64,000 nucleotides of DNA from Pseudomonas sp. SORT22. Lineage in GTDB: Bacteria > Pseudomonadota > Gammaproteobacteria > Pseudomonadales > Pseudomonadaceae. The position numbers and the translations under genes were made by a program. Numbering within the stretch: position 1 is the first letter of the stretch; the number at the start of each line of letters is the position of its first letter. Positions 1-7,081 of this stretch are shown one piece after another. The notes under the pieces were generated by a model. It ran no database searches. It was not told where the DNA came from and saw only the letters and a list, made by a program, of their open reading frames with translations. The DNA lies in contig NZ_CP071007.1 of assembly GCF_018417635.1 (NCBI RefSeq), positions 1,922,501 to 1,986,500 on the forward strand. Direction: 5' to 3'.

Positions 1-1796
1 AGCAACCCGGCACGATCGCGAACGTACATCGGGTGGGGGGTACCGTTGAGCAGTGCGCGCATGAACTCGAGCTGGTCGTTGAGGGCGCGCTCGGCGGCCT
101 CGCGCTGCTTGATCTGGCGGCGCATCCAGGCGTTCCAGGCCAGCGACAGCAGCAACAGCAGGCTGGTGCCCAGTACAACCTGGAGGATCAGGCGCTGGTA
201 CTTCTGCCAATAGGCGTCGGTTTCGGTACTGTAGCCACGCCAGCGGCTGTTGATGATGCCCAGCTCTTCCGGGGCGATGCTCAGCAACGCCTTGTCGAGG
301 ATTGACGCCAGCTCCTGGGCGCCTCGCGCCGTGGCCATGGCGAAGGTCGCAGGCTCGGCGCCGACCGAGGCGCGGATCGTCAGGTCGCGCTGGGAGGCCA
401 GGCTGAAGTTGGCGTTGATCAGCGCGGTGATGGCCGCATCGACATGCCCGCTGGCCAGCAGCGAGGTTGAGAAGAAGGTGCTTTCCGTTTCGATCAGCTG
501 GATGCCGGGAAAACGCTGGCGCAAGTCTTCGAACAGCGGGCTGTCGCGGGTCAGGGCCAGGCGCCGGCCGTTCATCTGCTCCAGCGAGTCCGGCTGGTCG
601 CTGCCTTTGCGTGTCAGTAGGACGTAGGAGTTTTCCAGGTAGGGGCGGCTGATCGCCAGGGTGCCCGCGCGCCGCGGGCTGGGGGAAATTGCCGCAATGA
701 CATCGGCCTGGTCATGGTTGAGGCGGTCGATCATGTCACTGATGCCGCTGGCCCGTTGTACCTCGAAACGCAACCCGGTGCGCAGGCGGATCAGCTCCAG
801 CAGATCGGCGGCGATGCCGCGAAAATTGCCGGCGCTGTCAAAAAAAGTCAGCGGCGCGGCGGTTTCGTTGACCACCACGCGCACCACCGGGTGGCCGCTG
901 AGCCAGCGCTCTTCGCGTTGCGACAGCTGCAGCTTGCGGTCGGTGAGCAGCACGTCGCTGCCGGCGCTCCAGCGTTTGAAGATGCTTTCGCGGGTGCTGC
1001 TGGAGACGCTGTCGAGGGTGGCGTTGATCAGTTCCAGCAAAGGCTGGTTGTTGCGCTGCACGGCAAAGCTGAAACCGACCGGTTCGTGCTTGCCGAAATT
1101 GGCCATCTTGATGTTCTGCAAATGGCCCTGGTTGATCAGGTAATGGGTCGAGATGGTGTCACCGAGAAACACATCGGCCTGATCGAAGGCCACGGCGTTG
1201 AGGGCGTTCTGGTAGGAGGGGTAGGACTGGATGGTGGCGTCCGGGTAACTGGCCAGTACCTCGTCCATCGGCAGGTAGTGATAGACCATGCTCAGGCGCA
1301 GGCCGGCCAGGCCCATGTCGAGCGGGCGCGCCTCGTTCTCGCGAGTGACCAGCACCGGCTGGTCGACCGCGTAGGGCTTGGACAGGGCAATGCCGGGAGT
1401 TGCCGCCTCGTAGCCGTTGGTGCTGCCCAGCAGGTCGATCTGCCCTTGGGCCAGGGCCTTGACCGCATCCTGGCGGGTGGCGAAGCGCTTTACCTGGATG
1501 GGCAGGTCCAGGGCTGAGCCAATCAACCCGGCGAAATCGGCGGTCAGGCCTTCGTAGTCACGGCCGCTGGCGGTCATGTCGAACGGCGGGTAGTCCGGCG
1601 CTGAAGTACCCAGCACCAGCTGGCCCTTGCCCTTGATCCACAGGCGCTGGGCCGGGGTCAGCGACAGTTGCATGGCAATCGGCCCGGCCCGGCTGAACAG
1701 GGTGAACGGGCTGGCGGCGACTTCGTCTGCCTGCGTGACATGGCTCAGGCAGGCCAATACGCCGCACAACAACAGGGTCAGGCGCTGCCTAAGCAT
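1..1796 (-). CDS. BvgS-like hybrid sensor kinase, N-terminal part (RocS2-like), truncated by window edge
   Basis: About 598 codons are in the window; the kinase end lies beyond base 1. Visible parts in order: a signal peptide (about residues 1-23, ending near THVTQA-like residues SHVTQA), two periplasmic solute-binding (SBP_bac_3) Venus-flytrap domains (about 45-270 and 280-525), one membrane segment (about 534-554, rich in Leu) and the start of a PAS domain (NGTPHPMYVRD). This is the plan of BvgS/EvgS sensors, which read a periplasmic signal and phosphorylate a LuxR-type regulator. The partner regulator lies just upstream on the same strand, with its stop 9 bases before this ATG; an in-frame GTG at 1808 would overlap it. 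Gene order beside dgt matches P. aeruginosa RocS2 as I remember it; orthology is inference. No catalytic residues can be checked here. Confidence 0.85.
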   Translation of the reverse strand, partial: MLRQRLTLLLCGVLACLSHVTQADEVAASPFTLFSRAGPIAMQLSLTPAQRLWIKGKGQLVLGTSAPDYPPFDMTASGRDYEGLTADFAGLIGSALDLPIQVKRFATRQDAVKALAQGQIDLLGSTNGYEAATPGIALSKPYAVDQPVLVTRENEARPLDMGLAGLRLSMVYHYLPMDEVLASYPDATIQSYPSYQNALNAVAFDQADVFLGDTISTHYLINQGHLQNIKMANFGKHEPVGFSFAVQRNNQPLLELINATLDSVSSSTRESIFKRWSAGSDVLLTDRKLQLSQREERWLSGHPVVRVVVNETAAPLTFFDSAGNFRGIAADLLELIRLRTGLRFEVQRASGISDMIDRLNHDQADVIAAISPSPRRAGTLAISRPYLENSYVLLTRKGSDQPDSLEQMNGRRLALTRDSPLFEDLRQRFPGIQLIETESTFFSTSLLASGHVDAAITALINANFSLASQRDLTIRASVGAEPATFAMATARGAQELASILDKALLSIAPEELGIINSRWRGYSTETDAYWQKYQRLILQVVLGTSLLLLLSLAWNAWMRRQIKQREAAERALNDQLEFMRALLNGTPHPMYVRDRAGL

Positions 1797-1804
1797 GAGT
1801 GGCC

Positions 1805-2431
1805 TCACACCAGTGCATTGCGTTTGGCCATTTCAATCAGTTCGACCAGCGAGCTGGCCTTGAGCTTTTGCATCAGCCGTTTCTTGTAGGTGCTGACAGT
1901 TTTGTTGCTGAGAAACATGCCCTGGGCAATTTCCTTATTGCTTCGGCCTTGGGCAAATAGTTGCAGCACCATTAACTCGCGGTCATTGACCTGTTTGAAA
2001 AGGTCCAGTTCCGAGGCGCAATCTTCGTGTTTGCGTGGCGGATTGATCGCTTGGCTGGGGAAGTAGTTATAACCGGAAAGCACCGCTTTTATCGCACTGA
2101 GCAGTTCACTGAGATCTTCTTGTTTGCACACATAGCCGGCAGCACCGGAGTGCATGCAGCGAATGGCAAAGAGTGCCGGCGATTGTGCGGTCAATATCAG
2201 GATTTTCAGCGGGATGCCCATGGCGTGAAAGCGTGAGAGCACTTCCAGCCCATCGAGCCGGGGGATGCTGATGTCGAGGATGATCAGGTCCGGCAGGCAT
2301 TCGCGGACCATTTGCATGGCGTCTACGCCGTTGTCCGATTCGCCGACGACGCGATAGCCCTCATTCTCCAGAAGCATGCGCACCGCCAGGCGGATGACCG
2401 GGTGATCGTCGACGATGAATACAGAGTACAT
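1805..2431 (-). CDS. BvgA/RocA2-like LuxR-family response regulator
   Basis: A 208-residue two-domain regulator. Residues 1-118 are a receiver domain with acidic pair D8-D9 and phospho-acceptor D53 in DLIILDISIP. Residues about 145-205 are a LuxR/FixJ helix-turn-helix with the typical run NKEIAQGMFLSNKTVSTYK. The start at MYSVFIVDDHP was chosen because receiver domains begin there; an upstream in-frame start would add 22 residues without homology. It precedes the BvgS-like sensor gene on the same strand with almost no gap, so the two are very probably co-transcribed. The upstream region carries repeated TAGGA/TCCTA half-sites that could be its own binding site. Targets cannot be told from sequence; relatives control fimbriae or virulence genes. 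Confidence 0.93.
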   Translation of the reverse strand: MYSVFIVDDHPVIRLAVRMLLENEGYRVVGESDNGVDAMQMVRECLPDLIILDISIPRLDGLEVLSRFHAMGIPLKILILTAQSPALFAIRCMHSGAAGYVCKQEDLSELLSAIKAVLSGYNYFPSQAINPPRKHEDCASELDLFKQVNDRELMVLQLFAQGRSNKEIAQGMFLSNKTVSTYKKRLMQKLKASSLVELIEMAKRNALV

Positions 2432-2525
2432 GGTGAAGTTTCCATAAAGGTGCCAGAGGGAGAAACGGCACCTTAGCGCAGATAGAACAGGTCGCACATG
2501 AACTCAAGGGGAGTTAAATGATATA

Positions 2526-2558
2526 TAGGAAAAGTCCTACTGGTTTTGAAATGTAGGA
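2526..2558. promoter_or_regulatory. Cluster of TAGGA/TCCTA half-sites, candidate regulator binding site
   Basis: TAGGA (2526-2530), TCCTAC (2535-2540) and GTAGGA (2553-2558) form two overlapping inverted repeats with 4- and 12-base spacers. TAGGAAA (2526-2532) is the reverse complement of TTTCCTA, the heptad I recall for BvgA binding. The cluster lies about 95-130 bases upstream of the BvgA-like gene, a fit for autoregulation. Binding is inferred. Confidence 0.5.
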
Positions 2559-2683
2559 TTACAGGGGTTTCTGTATGGTGGCAGTGTCAATAGTGTTGAT
2601 AGTAAGTTGATGTTGCGAAGGATAAGGTAAGTTTATTGTTGTTTGCAGTGTGTAGGTGGTTTCTCACATCTTATCGGCGAAAT

Positions 2684-2710
2684 CGTACTGCCCGAATGCC
2701 GGGCAGTACG
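2684..2710 (-). terminator. Hairpin after dgt
   Basis: CGTACTGCCCG and CGGGCAGTACG pair over 11 bases with a 5-base loop, 13 bases past the dgt stop codon. There is no T run, so it may stabilise the 3' end rather than terminate by itself. Confidence 0.5.
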
Positions 2711-2722
2711 CTGTGGTCGCGA

Positions 2723-4060
2723 TCAGGTCGGGCTTGAGCGGCCGGTCATTTCGCGGGCCATTTCGCTGGCATAGCTGTCGGTCATCCCGGCGATGAAGTC
2801 GATCATGCGCAGGAACGAGCTGTGCAGCGAGGCGTCAGGGTCGGGTGCGTTCTTGCCGAGCAGGTCGAGGATGCGCCGGCTCTTGAACGACGGCGTGCGT
2901 CCGCCATGTTGCTCAAGGGCCGCCCCACAGAACGAGTTGAGCAAAATCTCCAGGGTGGTGTAGGCGCCAATTTCGTGCAGGGTCTTGCGTTTATCCTGGA
3001 AGATTTTCTTGCGCGCAATGTCCTTGGCCTGCAGCACGCAGCGTTTGGCCGGGCCGTGCATGTGTTCGACCAGATCGCCGCCGAGGGTGCCGGCCAGCAG
3101 GGCGTCCTGTTGCTCGACAAAGGCACGCGCGGCGGCGTTGGTCAGATGTTCGATGGCCTTGCCACGCAGGATCGCCAGTTTGCGTCGGCGCGAATCGTCG
3201 GGGCCCAGCTGGCGATAGGTTTCCGGCAGGTCGTCGCCCACCAGGCTGAGCAACAGCGACTCGACCTCGGCATAGTCGAGCAGGTCCATTTCCAGGCCGT
3301 CCTCGAGGTCGATCAGCGCATAGCAGATGTCATCGGCGGCCTCCATCAGGTACACCAGCGGATGACGCGCCCAGCGTTGCTCTTCAAGCTGCGGCAGACC
3401 GAGCTTGCGGGCGATCTGTTCAAGCAGCGCCAGTTCGCTCTGGTAGCAACCGAACTTGTGCTTCTTGTAGCCCAGGGCGTCGGCATGGCGGGCGGTCCAG
3501 GGGTACTTGAGGTAGGTGCCGAGGGTGGCATAGGTCAGCCGGGTGCCGCCGTCGAACTGGTGGTATTCGAGCTGGGTAAGCACGCGAAAGCCCTGGGCGT
3601 TGCCTTCGAAGTTGAGGAAGTCGGCGCGTTCGGCCTCGCTCATGGCGTCGAGCCAGCCACGCCCGGCGGCCTGCTGGAACCAGTGGCGGATGGCGTCTTC
3701 GCCGGAGTGGCCGAACGGCGGGTTGCCGATGTCATGGGCCAGGCAGGCGGACTGCACGACCATGCCCAGGTCGCTGGGTTCGCACCATTGCGGCAGGCTG
3801 GCGCGCAGGGTTTCGCCGACGCGCATGCCCAATGAGCGGCCGACGCAGCTGACTTCCAGGGAGTGGGTCAGGCGGGTGTGGATGTGGTCGTTGCTGGACA
3901 CCGGATGAACCTGGGTTTTGCGCCCCAGGCGGCGGAAGGCGCCAGAGAAGATGATCCGGTCGTGGTCTTTGTGGAACGGGCTGCGGCCGAGTTCTTCGGG
4001 GCTGTGCAGGGGTTTGCCGAGGCGTTCGCGGGTGAGCAGGGTGTGCCAATCCAAGGCCAT
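2723..4060 (-). CDS. dgt: Deoxyguanosinetriphosphate triphosphohydrolase-like protein
   Basis: A 445-residue HD-superfamily enzyme expected to hydrolyse dGTP (or other dNTPs) to the nucleoside and triphosphate, controlling dNTP pools in the cytoplasm. The metal-binding H...HD...D motif is visible: [10 protein letters not shown] around H66 and [15 protein letters not shown] with H109-D110. The N-terminal [19 protein letters not shown] run is typical of the family. Length matches the dGTPase type 2 group. The ATG follows a GGAGAA ribosome site. It stands alone between the two-component genes and the repeat-rich gap. Confidence 0.93.
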   Translation of the reverse strand: MALDWHTLLTRERLGKPLHSPEELGRSPFHKDHDRIIFSGAFRRLGRKTQVHPVSSNDHIHTRLTHSLEVSCVGRSLGMRVGETLRASLPQWCEPSDLGMVVQSACLAHDIGNPPFGHSGEDAIRHWFQQAAGRGWLDAMSEAERADFLNFEGNAQGFRVLTQLEYHQFDGGTRLTYATLGTYLKYPWTARHADALGYKKHKFGCYQSELALLEQIARKLGLPQLEEQRWARHPLVYLMEAADDICYALIDLEDGLEMDLLDYAEVESLLLSLVGDDLPETYRQLGPDDSRRRKLAILRGKAIEHLTNAAARAFVEQQDALLAGTLGGDLVEHMHGPAKRCVLQAKDIARKKIFQDKRKTLHEIGAYTTLEILLNSFCGAALEQHGGRTPSFKSRRILDLLGKNAPDPDASLHSSFLRMIDFIAGMTDSYASEMAREMTGRSSPT

Positions 4061-4164
4061 TTCTCCGGTGCGGGGGGCAGGGGGGTAGCTTCGGGGTTTG
4101 GCGCTGGGGGTGCAAGTGGCTTGGTGGGCTTATCCGTTTGGGGTGGGGGATCTGCGGGCCCCTT

Positions 4165-4210
4165 CCGCCCTTACGGCGGCTTACTTTTTTCAGTCGAAAA
4201 AAAAGTAAGC
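4165..4210. repeat. Paired inverted repeats of a dispersed intergenic element
   Basis: CCGCC..CGGCGG (4165-4179) is followed by GCTTACTTTTTT (4179-4190) pairing over 12 bases with AAAAAAGTAAGC (4199-4210). The second hairpin has a T run on one strand and an A run on the other, so it could end transcription in either direction. Confidence 0.6.
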
Positions 4211-4401
4211 AAAAATTCTCGCCCCACCAGTGGGCCCTGCGCTGCGCTTCGGGTTCCCTCGCTCCGGTGTCGCTACGGGGCATTGCGAACTTCGAGTTGC
4301 AAGCAACTCTACGTTTCGCAACTTCGGCTAACGCCGAAGGTGCTGCGCACTCGCCCCTTCGCAACACCTGCACTCGGCCCTTCTGGTTAACGGGGCCGGT
4401 G

Positions 4402-4440
4402 GATCAAGATCAGATCAAGATCAAGATCAAGATCAAGATC
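4402..4440. repeat. GATCAA hexanucleotide tandem repeat
   Basis: About six and a half units of GATCAA, the second shortened by one base. The unit is short and unspaced, so this is a microsatellite-like array, not CRISPR. Confidence 0.9.
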
Positions 4441-4473
4441 GCAATGCGCTTCGCTCTTGCTAAGCGTGTACTT

Positions 4474-4500
4474 CTGTGGGAGCGGGCTTGACCCGCGATC
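4474..4500. repeat. Single Pseudomonas REP element
   Basis: Matches the recurring GTGGGAGCGGGCTTG(A/C)CCCGCGA unit also found at 50688-50740 and 55331-55412, with its internal CGGGCTTGACCCG foldback. Confidence 0.75.
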
Positions 4501-4533
4501 GAGCGCGCAGCGGTCGTAGTTCAGGCGCTGCAC

Positions 4534-4866
4534 TTAACGCTTGCTACCAGCCCCTTGCATGGCCAGCTTCAACAATGGAATCAAGCTGGTCCCCAGGCGC
4601 ACCAGGCGGCTGACGCTGCCGCTGCGGGCGCCTTTGCCGGTCAGGAAGCCCAGCAGGACCACGGCGCCAATGCCCCACAGCGGCGCGTGCTTGATGCCCA
4701 GGCCGCCTTGCAGCGAATCGCCCATGGCGCGCAAGCGGGTCAGGGGGTTGAGCAGTTGCCCGGATTCGTGGCGAATTTCCTGGCGGTGCATCTCCAGGCG
4801 CAGGCGTACCAGGGCCTTGCGCAATTCGCGGCGGTTGGTGGTTTGCGGCAGTTCTGGCAGGCTCAT
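4534..4866 (-). CDS. Small membrane protein of the YqjD/YqjE cluster
   Basis: A 110-residue protein with a charged N-terminal half (RRELRKALVRLRLEMHRQEIRHES) and hydrophobic stretches at about residues 63-78 and 90-103. It has no enzyme motif. Its ATG overlaps the TGA of yqjE (ATGA type overlap at 4863-4866), so it is the last gene of the elaB/yqjD-yqjE unit and is probably translationally coupled. It occupies the position of E. coli yqjK, but sequence similarity to YqjK cannot be claimed. Function unknown; a membrane-linked accessory role is inferred from context. Confidence 0.8.
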   Translation of the reverse strand: MSLPELPQTTNRRELRKALVRLRLEMHRQEIRHESGQLLNPLTRLRAMGDSLQGGLGIKHAPLWGIGAVVLLGFLTGKGARSGSVSRLVRLGTSLIPLLKLAMQGAGSKR

Positions 4867-5240
4867 GGCAACAGGCGCTCCCGGTCCTTGGCAAGTTCTT
4901 CGAGGGTCGAGCTGAACGGCGACGATTCATCGAACACCGCTGCCTTCAGGCGCAGGCCGCAAAACACTGCGGCAAGCCCGTAAAACACGCACAGGCCGAT
5001 GATGCCGGCCAGGCGGTAGCTGTCCCAGAGCATCACCAGCACCAGGCCGGAGAGGGCGGTCAACAGCAGCAGGGCAAACACCAGGGCCAGCCCGGCGAAC
5101 AGCAGCAGGCTCAGGGTTCGGGCTTTCTGCTCCTGCAGCTCGATGCCGAACAATTCGACATGCCCATGCAACAGGCCCAGCACTGCCGCGCCCAGGCGCT
5201 TGCTGGAGGGGCCGGCACCGGCCAGTGGTTCGCTTTCCAT
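4863..5240 (-). CDS. YqjE-family (phage holin superfamily III) inner-membrane protein
   Basis: A 125-residue protein with two long hydrophobic segments (about 44-72 and 75-98) between a soluble N-terminus and a charged C-terminus. This is the layout of YqjE/DUF1469, a small inner-membrane family that accompanies ribosome-associated YqjD proteins in enterobacteria. It sits 9 bases downstream of the DUF883 gene and overlaps the next gene by four bases, so the three form an operon. The holin label is only a fold-family name; there is no lysis cassette here. Confidence 0.88.
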   Translation of the reverse strand: MESEPLAGAGPSSKRLGAAVLGLLHGHVELFGIELQEQKARTLSLLLFAGLALVFALLLLTALSGLVLVMLWDSYRLAGIIGLCVFYGLAAVFCGLRLKAAVFDESSPFSSTLEELAKDRERLLP

Positions 5241-5249
5241 GCTCGGTCC

Positions 5250-5564
5250 TCAGCGGCGGGTGGCCAACAGGCCGATCAGAAACCCTACGCCGGCGGCAAT
5301 GCCGATCGACTGCCAGGGGTTGCTCTGCACGTAGTCTTCGGTGGCGCTCAGGGCCGCCTGGCCGCGCTCGCGGACCGAGTCCTGGGTCAGTTGCAGGGTT
5401 TCCCGGGCGCGCAGCAGGCTGTCGTGGATCTGCTCGCGCAGGTCGTCGGCCTGATCACCGGCCAGGGTTGCAGTGTGTTCCAGCAGCTTCTCGGTATCGC
5501 GTACCAGGGCCTGGAAGTCAGCCATCAATATGTCTTGAGCAGTCTTTGCCGATTTGCTGGCCAT
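5250..5564 (-). CDS. DUF883 (ElaB/YqjD-like) membrane-anchored protein
   Basis: A 104-residue protein: a long amphipathic helix (about 5-75) and a C-terminal glycine-rich membrane anchor (WQSIGIAAGVGFLIGLLATRR) with the terminal basic pair typical of ElaB/YqjD. E. coli relatives are tail-anchored and bind stationary-phase ribosomes; that role is inference here. The start at MASKSAKTAQ follows a GGGAGA ribosome site; an in-frame upstream start would add 22 residues lacking homology. First gene of the three-gene unit and divergent from amt. Confidence 0.88.
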   Translation of the reverse strand: MASKSAKTAQDILMADFQALVRDTEKLLEHTATLAGDQADDLREQIHDSLLRARETLQLTQDSVRERGQAALSATEDYVQSNPWQSIGIAAGVGFLIGLLATRR

Positions 5565-5635
5565 GGGGCTCTCCCTAACAGTGTGTGTGGCTATTTCGAG
5601 TCGTGGGCGCGGGCGAAGGTTCAAGTGCAATTGGC

Positions 5636-5651
5636 TGGTACAGCTTTTGCT
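5636..5651 (+). promoter_or_regulatory. Sigma54 (-24/-12) promoter candidate for amt
   Basis: TGGTACAGCTTTTGCT matches the consensus TGGCACG-N4-TTGCW with the invariant GG and GC exactly ten bases apart. Nitrogen-regulated sigma54/NtrC control is usual for ammonium transporters. The start of transcription would be near 5662, giving a leader of about 205 bases. Confidence 0.6.
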
Positions 5652-5670
5652 TTGCCTTGGTGCGCCAGGA

Positions 5671-5709
5671 CCGGTGCCCGCGCCGATTGTGGGCGCGGGC
5701 CCTTACCGG
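5671..5709 (+). repeat. GC-rich hairpin at the start of the amt leader
   Basis: GCCCGCGCC (5676-5684) pairs with GGCGCGGGC (5692-5700), extended by CCGGT/ACCGG outer arms. It lies just after the predicted transcription start. Confidence 0.6.
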
Positions 5710-5808
5710 ACCTGTAAACCTTAACCCAATCCACGACAAACCCAAGGAAAAACTCCCGTATCACCCGGATCGGCCAGGGAGGTGGCCGTCACAACGATCC
5801 AGGCTGGT

Positions 5809-5850
5809 GCACCAAGGAGTACTTCTGGGCTGTCTTGGTGCTTTTTTTTT
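5809..5850 (+). terminator. Terminator-like hairpin inside the amt leader
   Basis: GCACCAAG (5809-5816) pairs with CTTGGTGC (5834-5841), followed by nine Ts (5842-5850). The gene to the left runs the other way, so this can only act on transcripts heading into amt. It overlaps the palindrome TGGTGCACCA (5805-5814), which could form a competing structure. Attenuation is inferred. Confidence 0.55.
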
Positions 5851-5867
5851 GCAGGCCTGCCGACTCC

Positions 5868-7076
5868 ATGGAAAATTTGCAAAGCGCGGTGGACACCCTG
5901 GTCCACGGTTCCAACACGCTGTTCATCCTGCTGGGGGCGGTGATGGTCCTGGCCATGCACGCAGGCTTCGCCTTCCTCGAGGTGGGCACGGTGCGGCACA
6001 AGAACCAGGTCAACGCCTTGTCGAAGATTCTCAGCGACTTTGCCGTCTCGACCCTGGCGTACTTTTTTGTCGGCTACTGGATTTCCTATGGCGTGAGTTT
6101 TCTCCAGCCGGCCCAGGTATTGAGCCAGGAGCATGACTATAGCCTGGTGAAGTTCTTCTTCCTGTTGACCTTTGCCGCAGCCATTCCGGCGATTATCTCC
6201 GGTGGCATTGCCGAGCGGGCGCGCTTTGCCCCGCAATTGTGCGCCACGGTGCTGATCGTTGCCTTCGTCTATCCGTTTTTCGAAGGCATCGTCTGGAATG
6301 GCAACTTCGGCCTGCAAGCCTGGCTGACGGCACGCTTTGGCGCAGGCTTTCATGACTTTGCCGGCTCCGTGGTGGTGCATGCCATGGGCGGCTGGCTGGC
6401 GCTGGCGGCGGTATTGTTGCTGGGGCCGCGCAACGGCCGCTATCGCGACGGCAAGCTGGTGGCCTTTGCGCCGTCGAATATTCCGTTTCTTGCCCTGGGT
6501 TCGTGGATTCTGATTGTCGGCTGGTTCGGCTTCAACGTCATGAGCGCGCAAACCCTGCAAGGGGTTAGTGGCCTGGTGGCGGTCAATTCCTTGATGGCCA
6601 TGGTCGGCGGTACTGTCGCCGCCTTGCTGGTCGGGCGTAACGACCCGGGCTTCCTGCATAACGGCCCGCTGGCCGGGCTGGTAGCGGTGTGCGCAGGTTC
6701 TGACCTGATGCACCCGGTGGGGGCGCTGGCCACCGGGGCGATTGCCGGGGCCTTGTTTGTCTGGTGTTTTATTGCCGCGCAGAACACCTGGAAGATCGAC
6801 GACGTACTGGGCGTGTGGCCGCTGCATGGTTTGTGCGGGGTATGGGGCGGGATCGCCTGTGGAATCTTCGGTCAGAGCGCGCTGGGTGGTTTGGGTGGGG
6901 TGAGCCTGGCCAGCCAGCTGATCGGCAGCCTGGCCGGGGTGCTGGTGGCGTTGCTCGGTGGCTTTGCCGTATATGGCAGCATCAAGTTGCTGCACGGCTT
7001 GCGCCTGAGTCAGGAGCAGGAGTACTACGGCGCCGACCTGTCGATTCACAAGATCGGCGCCACCAGTCAGGACTGA
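5868..7076 (+). CDS. amt: Ammonium transporter (Amt family)
   Basis: A 402-residue, eleven-helix membrane protein that conducts ammonium into the cell. Amt signature runs are clear: VGTVRHKNQVNALSKILSDF, FAGSVVVHAMGGWLAL with the pore histidine, and the second pore histidine in WPLHGLCGVWGGIACG. It has no cleaved signal peptide. MENLQSAVDTLVHG was taken as the start because upstream in-frame codons (TTG, GTG) run through the poly-T of the leader hairpin; the ribosome site is weak. There is no adjacent glnK, so this is a second-type Amt rather than the glnK-amtB pair. Confidence 0.92.
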   Translation: MENLQSAVDTLVHGSNTLFILLGAVMVLAMHAGFAFLEVGTVRHKNQVNALSKILSDFAVSTLAYFFVGYWISYGVSFLQPAQVLSQEHDYSLVKFFFLLTFAAAIPAIISGGIAERARFAPQLCATVLIVAFVYPFFEGIVWNGNFGLQAWLTARFGAGFHDFAGSVVVHAMGGWLALAAVLLLGPRNGRYRDGKLVAFAPSNIPFLALGSWILIVGWFGFNVMSAQTLQGVSGLVAVNSLMAMVGGTVAALLVGRNDPGFLHNGPLAGLVAVCAGSDLMHPVGALATGAIAGALFVWCFIAAQNTWKIDDVLGVWPLHGLCGVWGGIACGIFGQSALGGLGGVSLASQLIGSLAGVLVALLGGFAVYGSIKLLHGLRLSQEQEYYGADLSIHKIGATSQD

Positions 7077-7081
7077 ACGGC

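Larger units (their letters stand above)
2432..2722. other. Intergenic region upstream of the response regulator
   Basis: This 291-base gap is AT-richer than its neighbours. It holds the half-site cluster at 2526-2558 and the hairpin at 2684-2710. No plausible small gene was seen. Confidence 0.6.
4061..4533. other. Repeat-rich intergenic region
   Basis: No convincing gene lies in these 473 bases. From left to right it holds a block of inverted repeats (about 4160-4390) resembling a sequence I recall scattered between Pseudomonas genes, a GATCAA tandem repeat (4402-4440) and a single REP element (4474-4500). Any promoter for dgt must lie in its left part. Confidence 0.7.
5565..5867 (+). other. 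Divergent promoter region and long leader of amt
   Basis: These 303 bases separate the DUF883 gene from amt. They hold a sigma54-type promoter (5636-5651), a GC-rich hairpin (5671-5709) and a terminator-like hairpin with nine Ts (5809-5850) just 17 bases before the amt start. Confidence 0.7.

Noticed and set aside
4402..4440. Possible CRISPR-like array
   Set aside because: Six-base units without spacers or cas genes; it is a simple tandem repeat.
4863..5240. Phage holin and a prophage remnant
   Set aside because: The YqjE family shares only the superfamily name with holins, and its partners are the DUF883 and small membrane genes.
5805..5841. GCACCA/TGGTGC as an NtrC enhancer pair for amt
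   Set aside because: The half-sites lie downstream of the predicted start and the spacing does not fit; the terminator-hairpin reading explains them better.
5721..7049. Open frame opposite amt
   Set aside because: Gln/Arg/His-rich mirror product without domain; amt on the other strand is complete.
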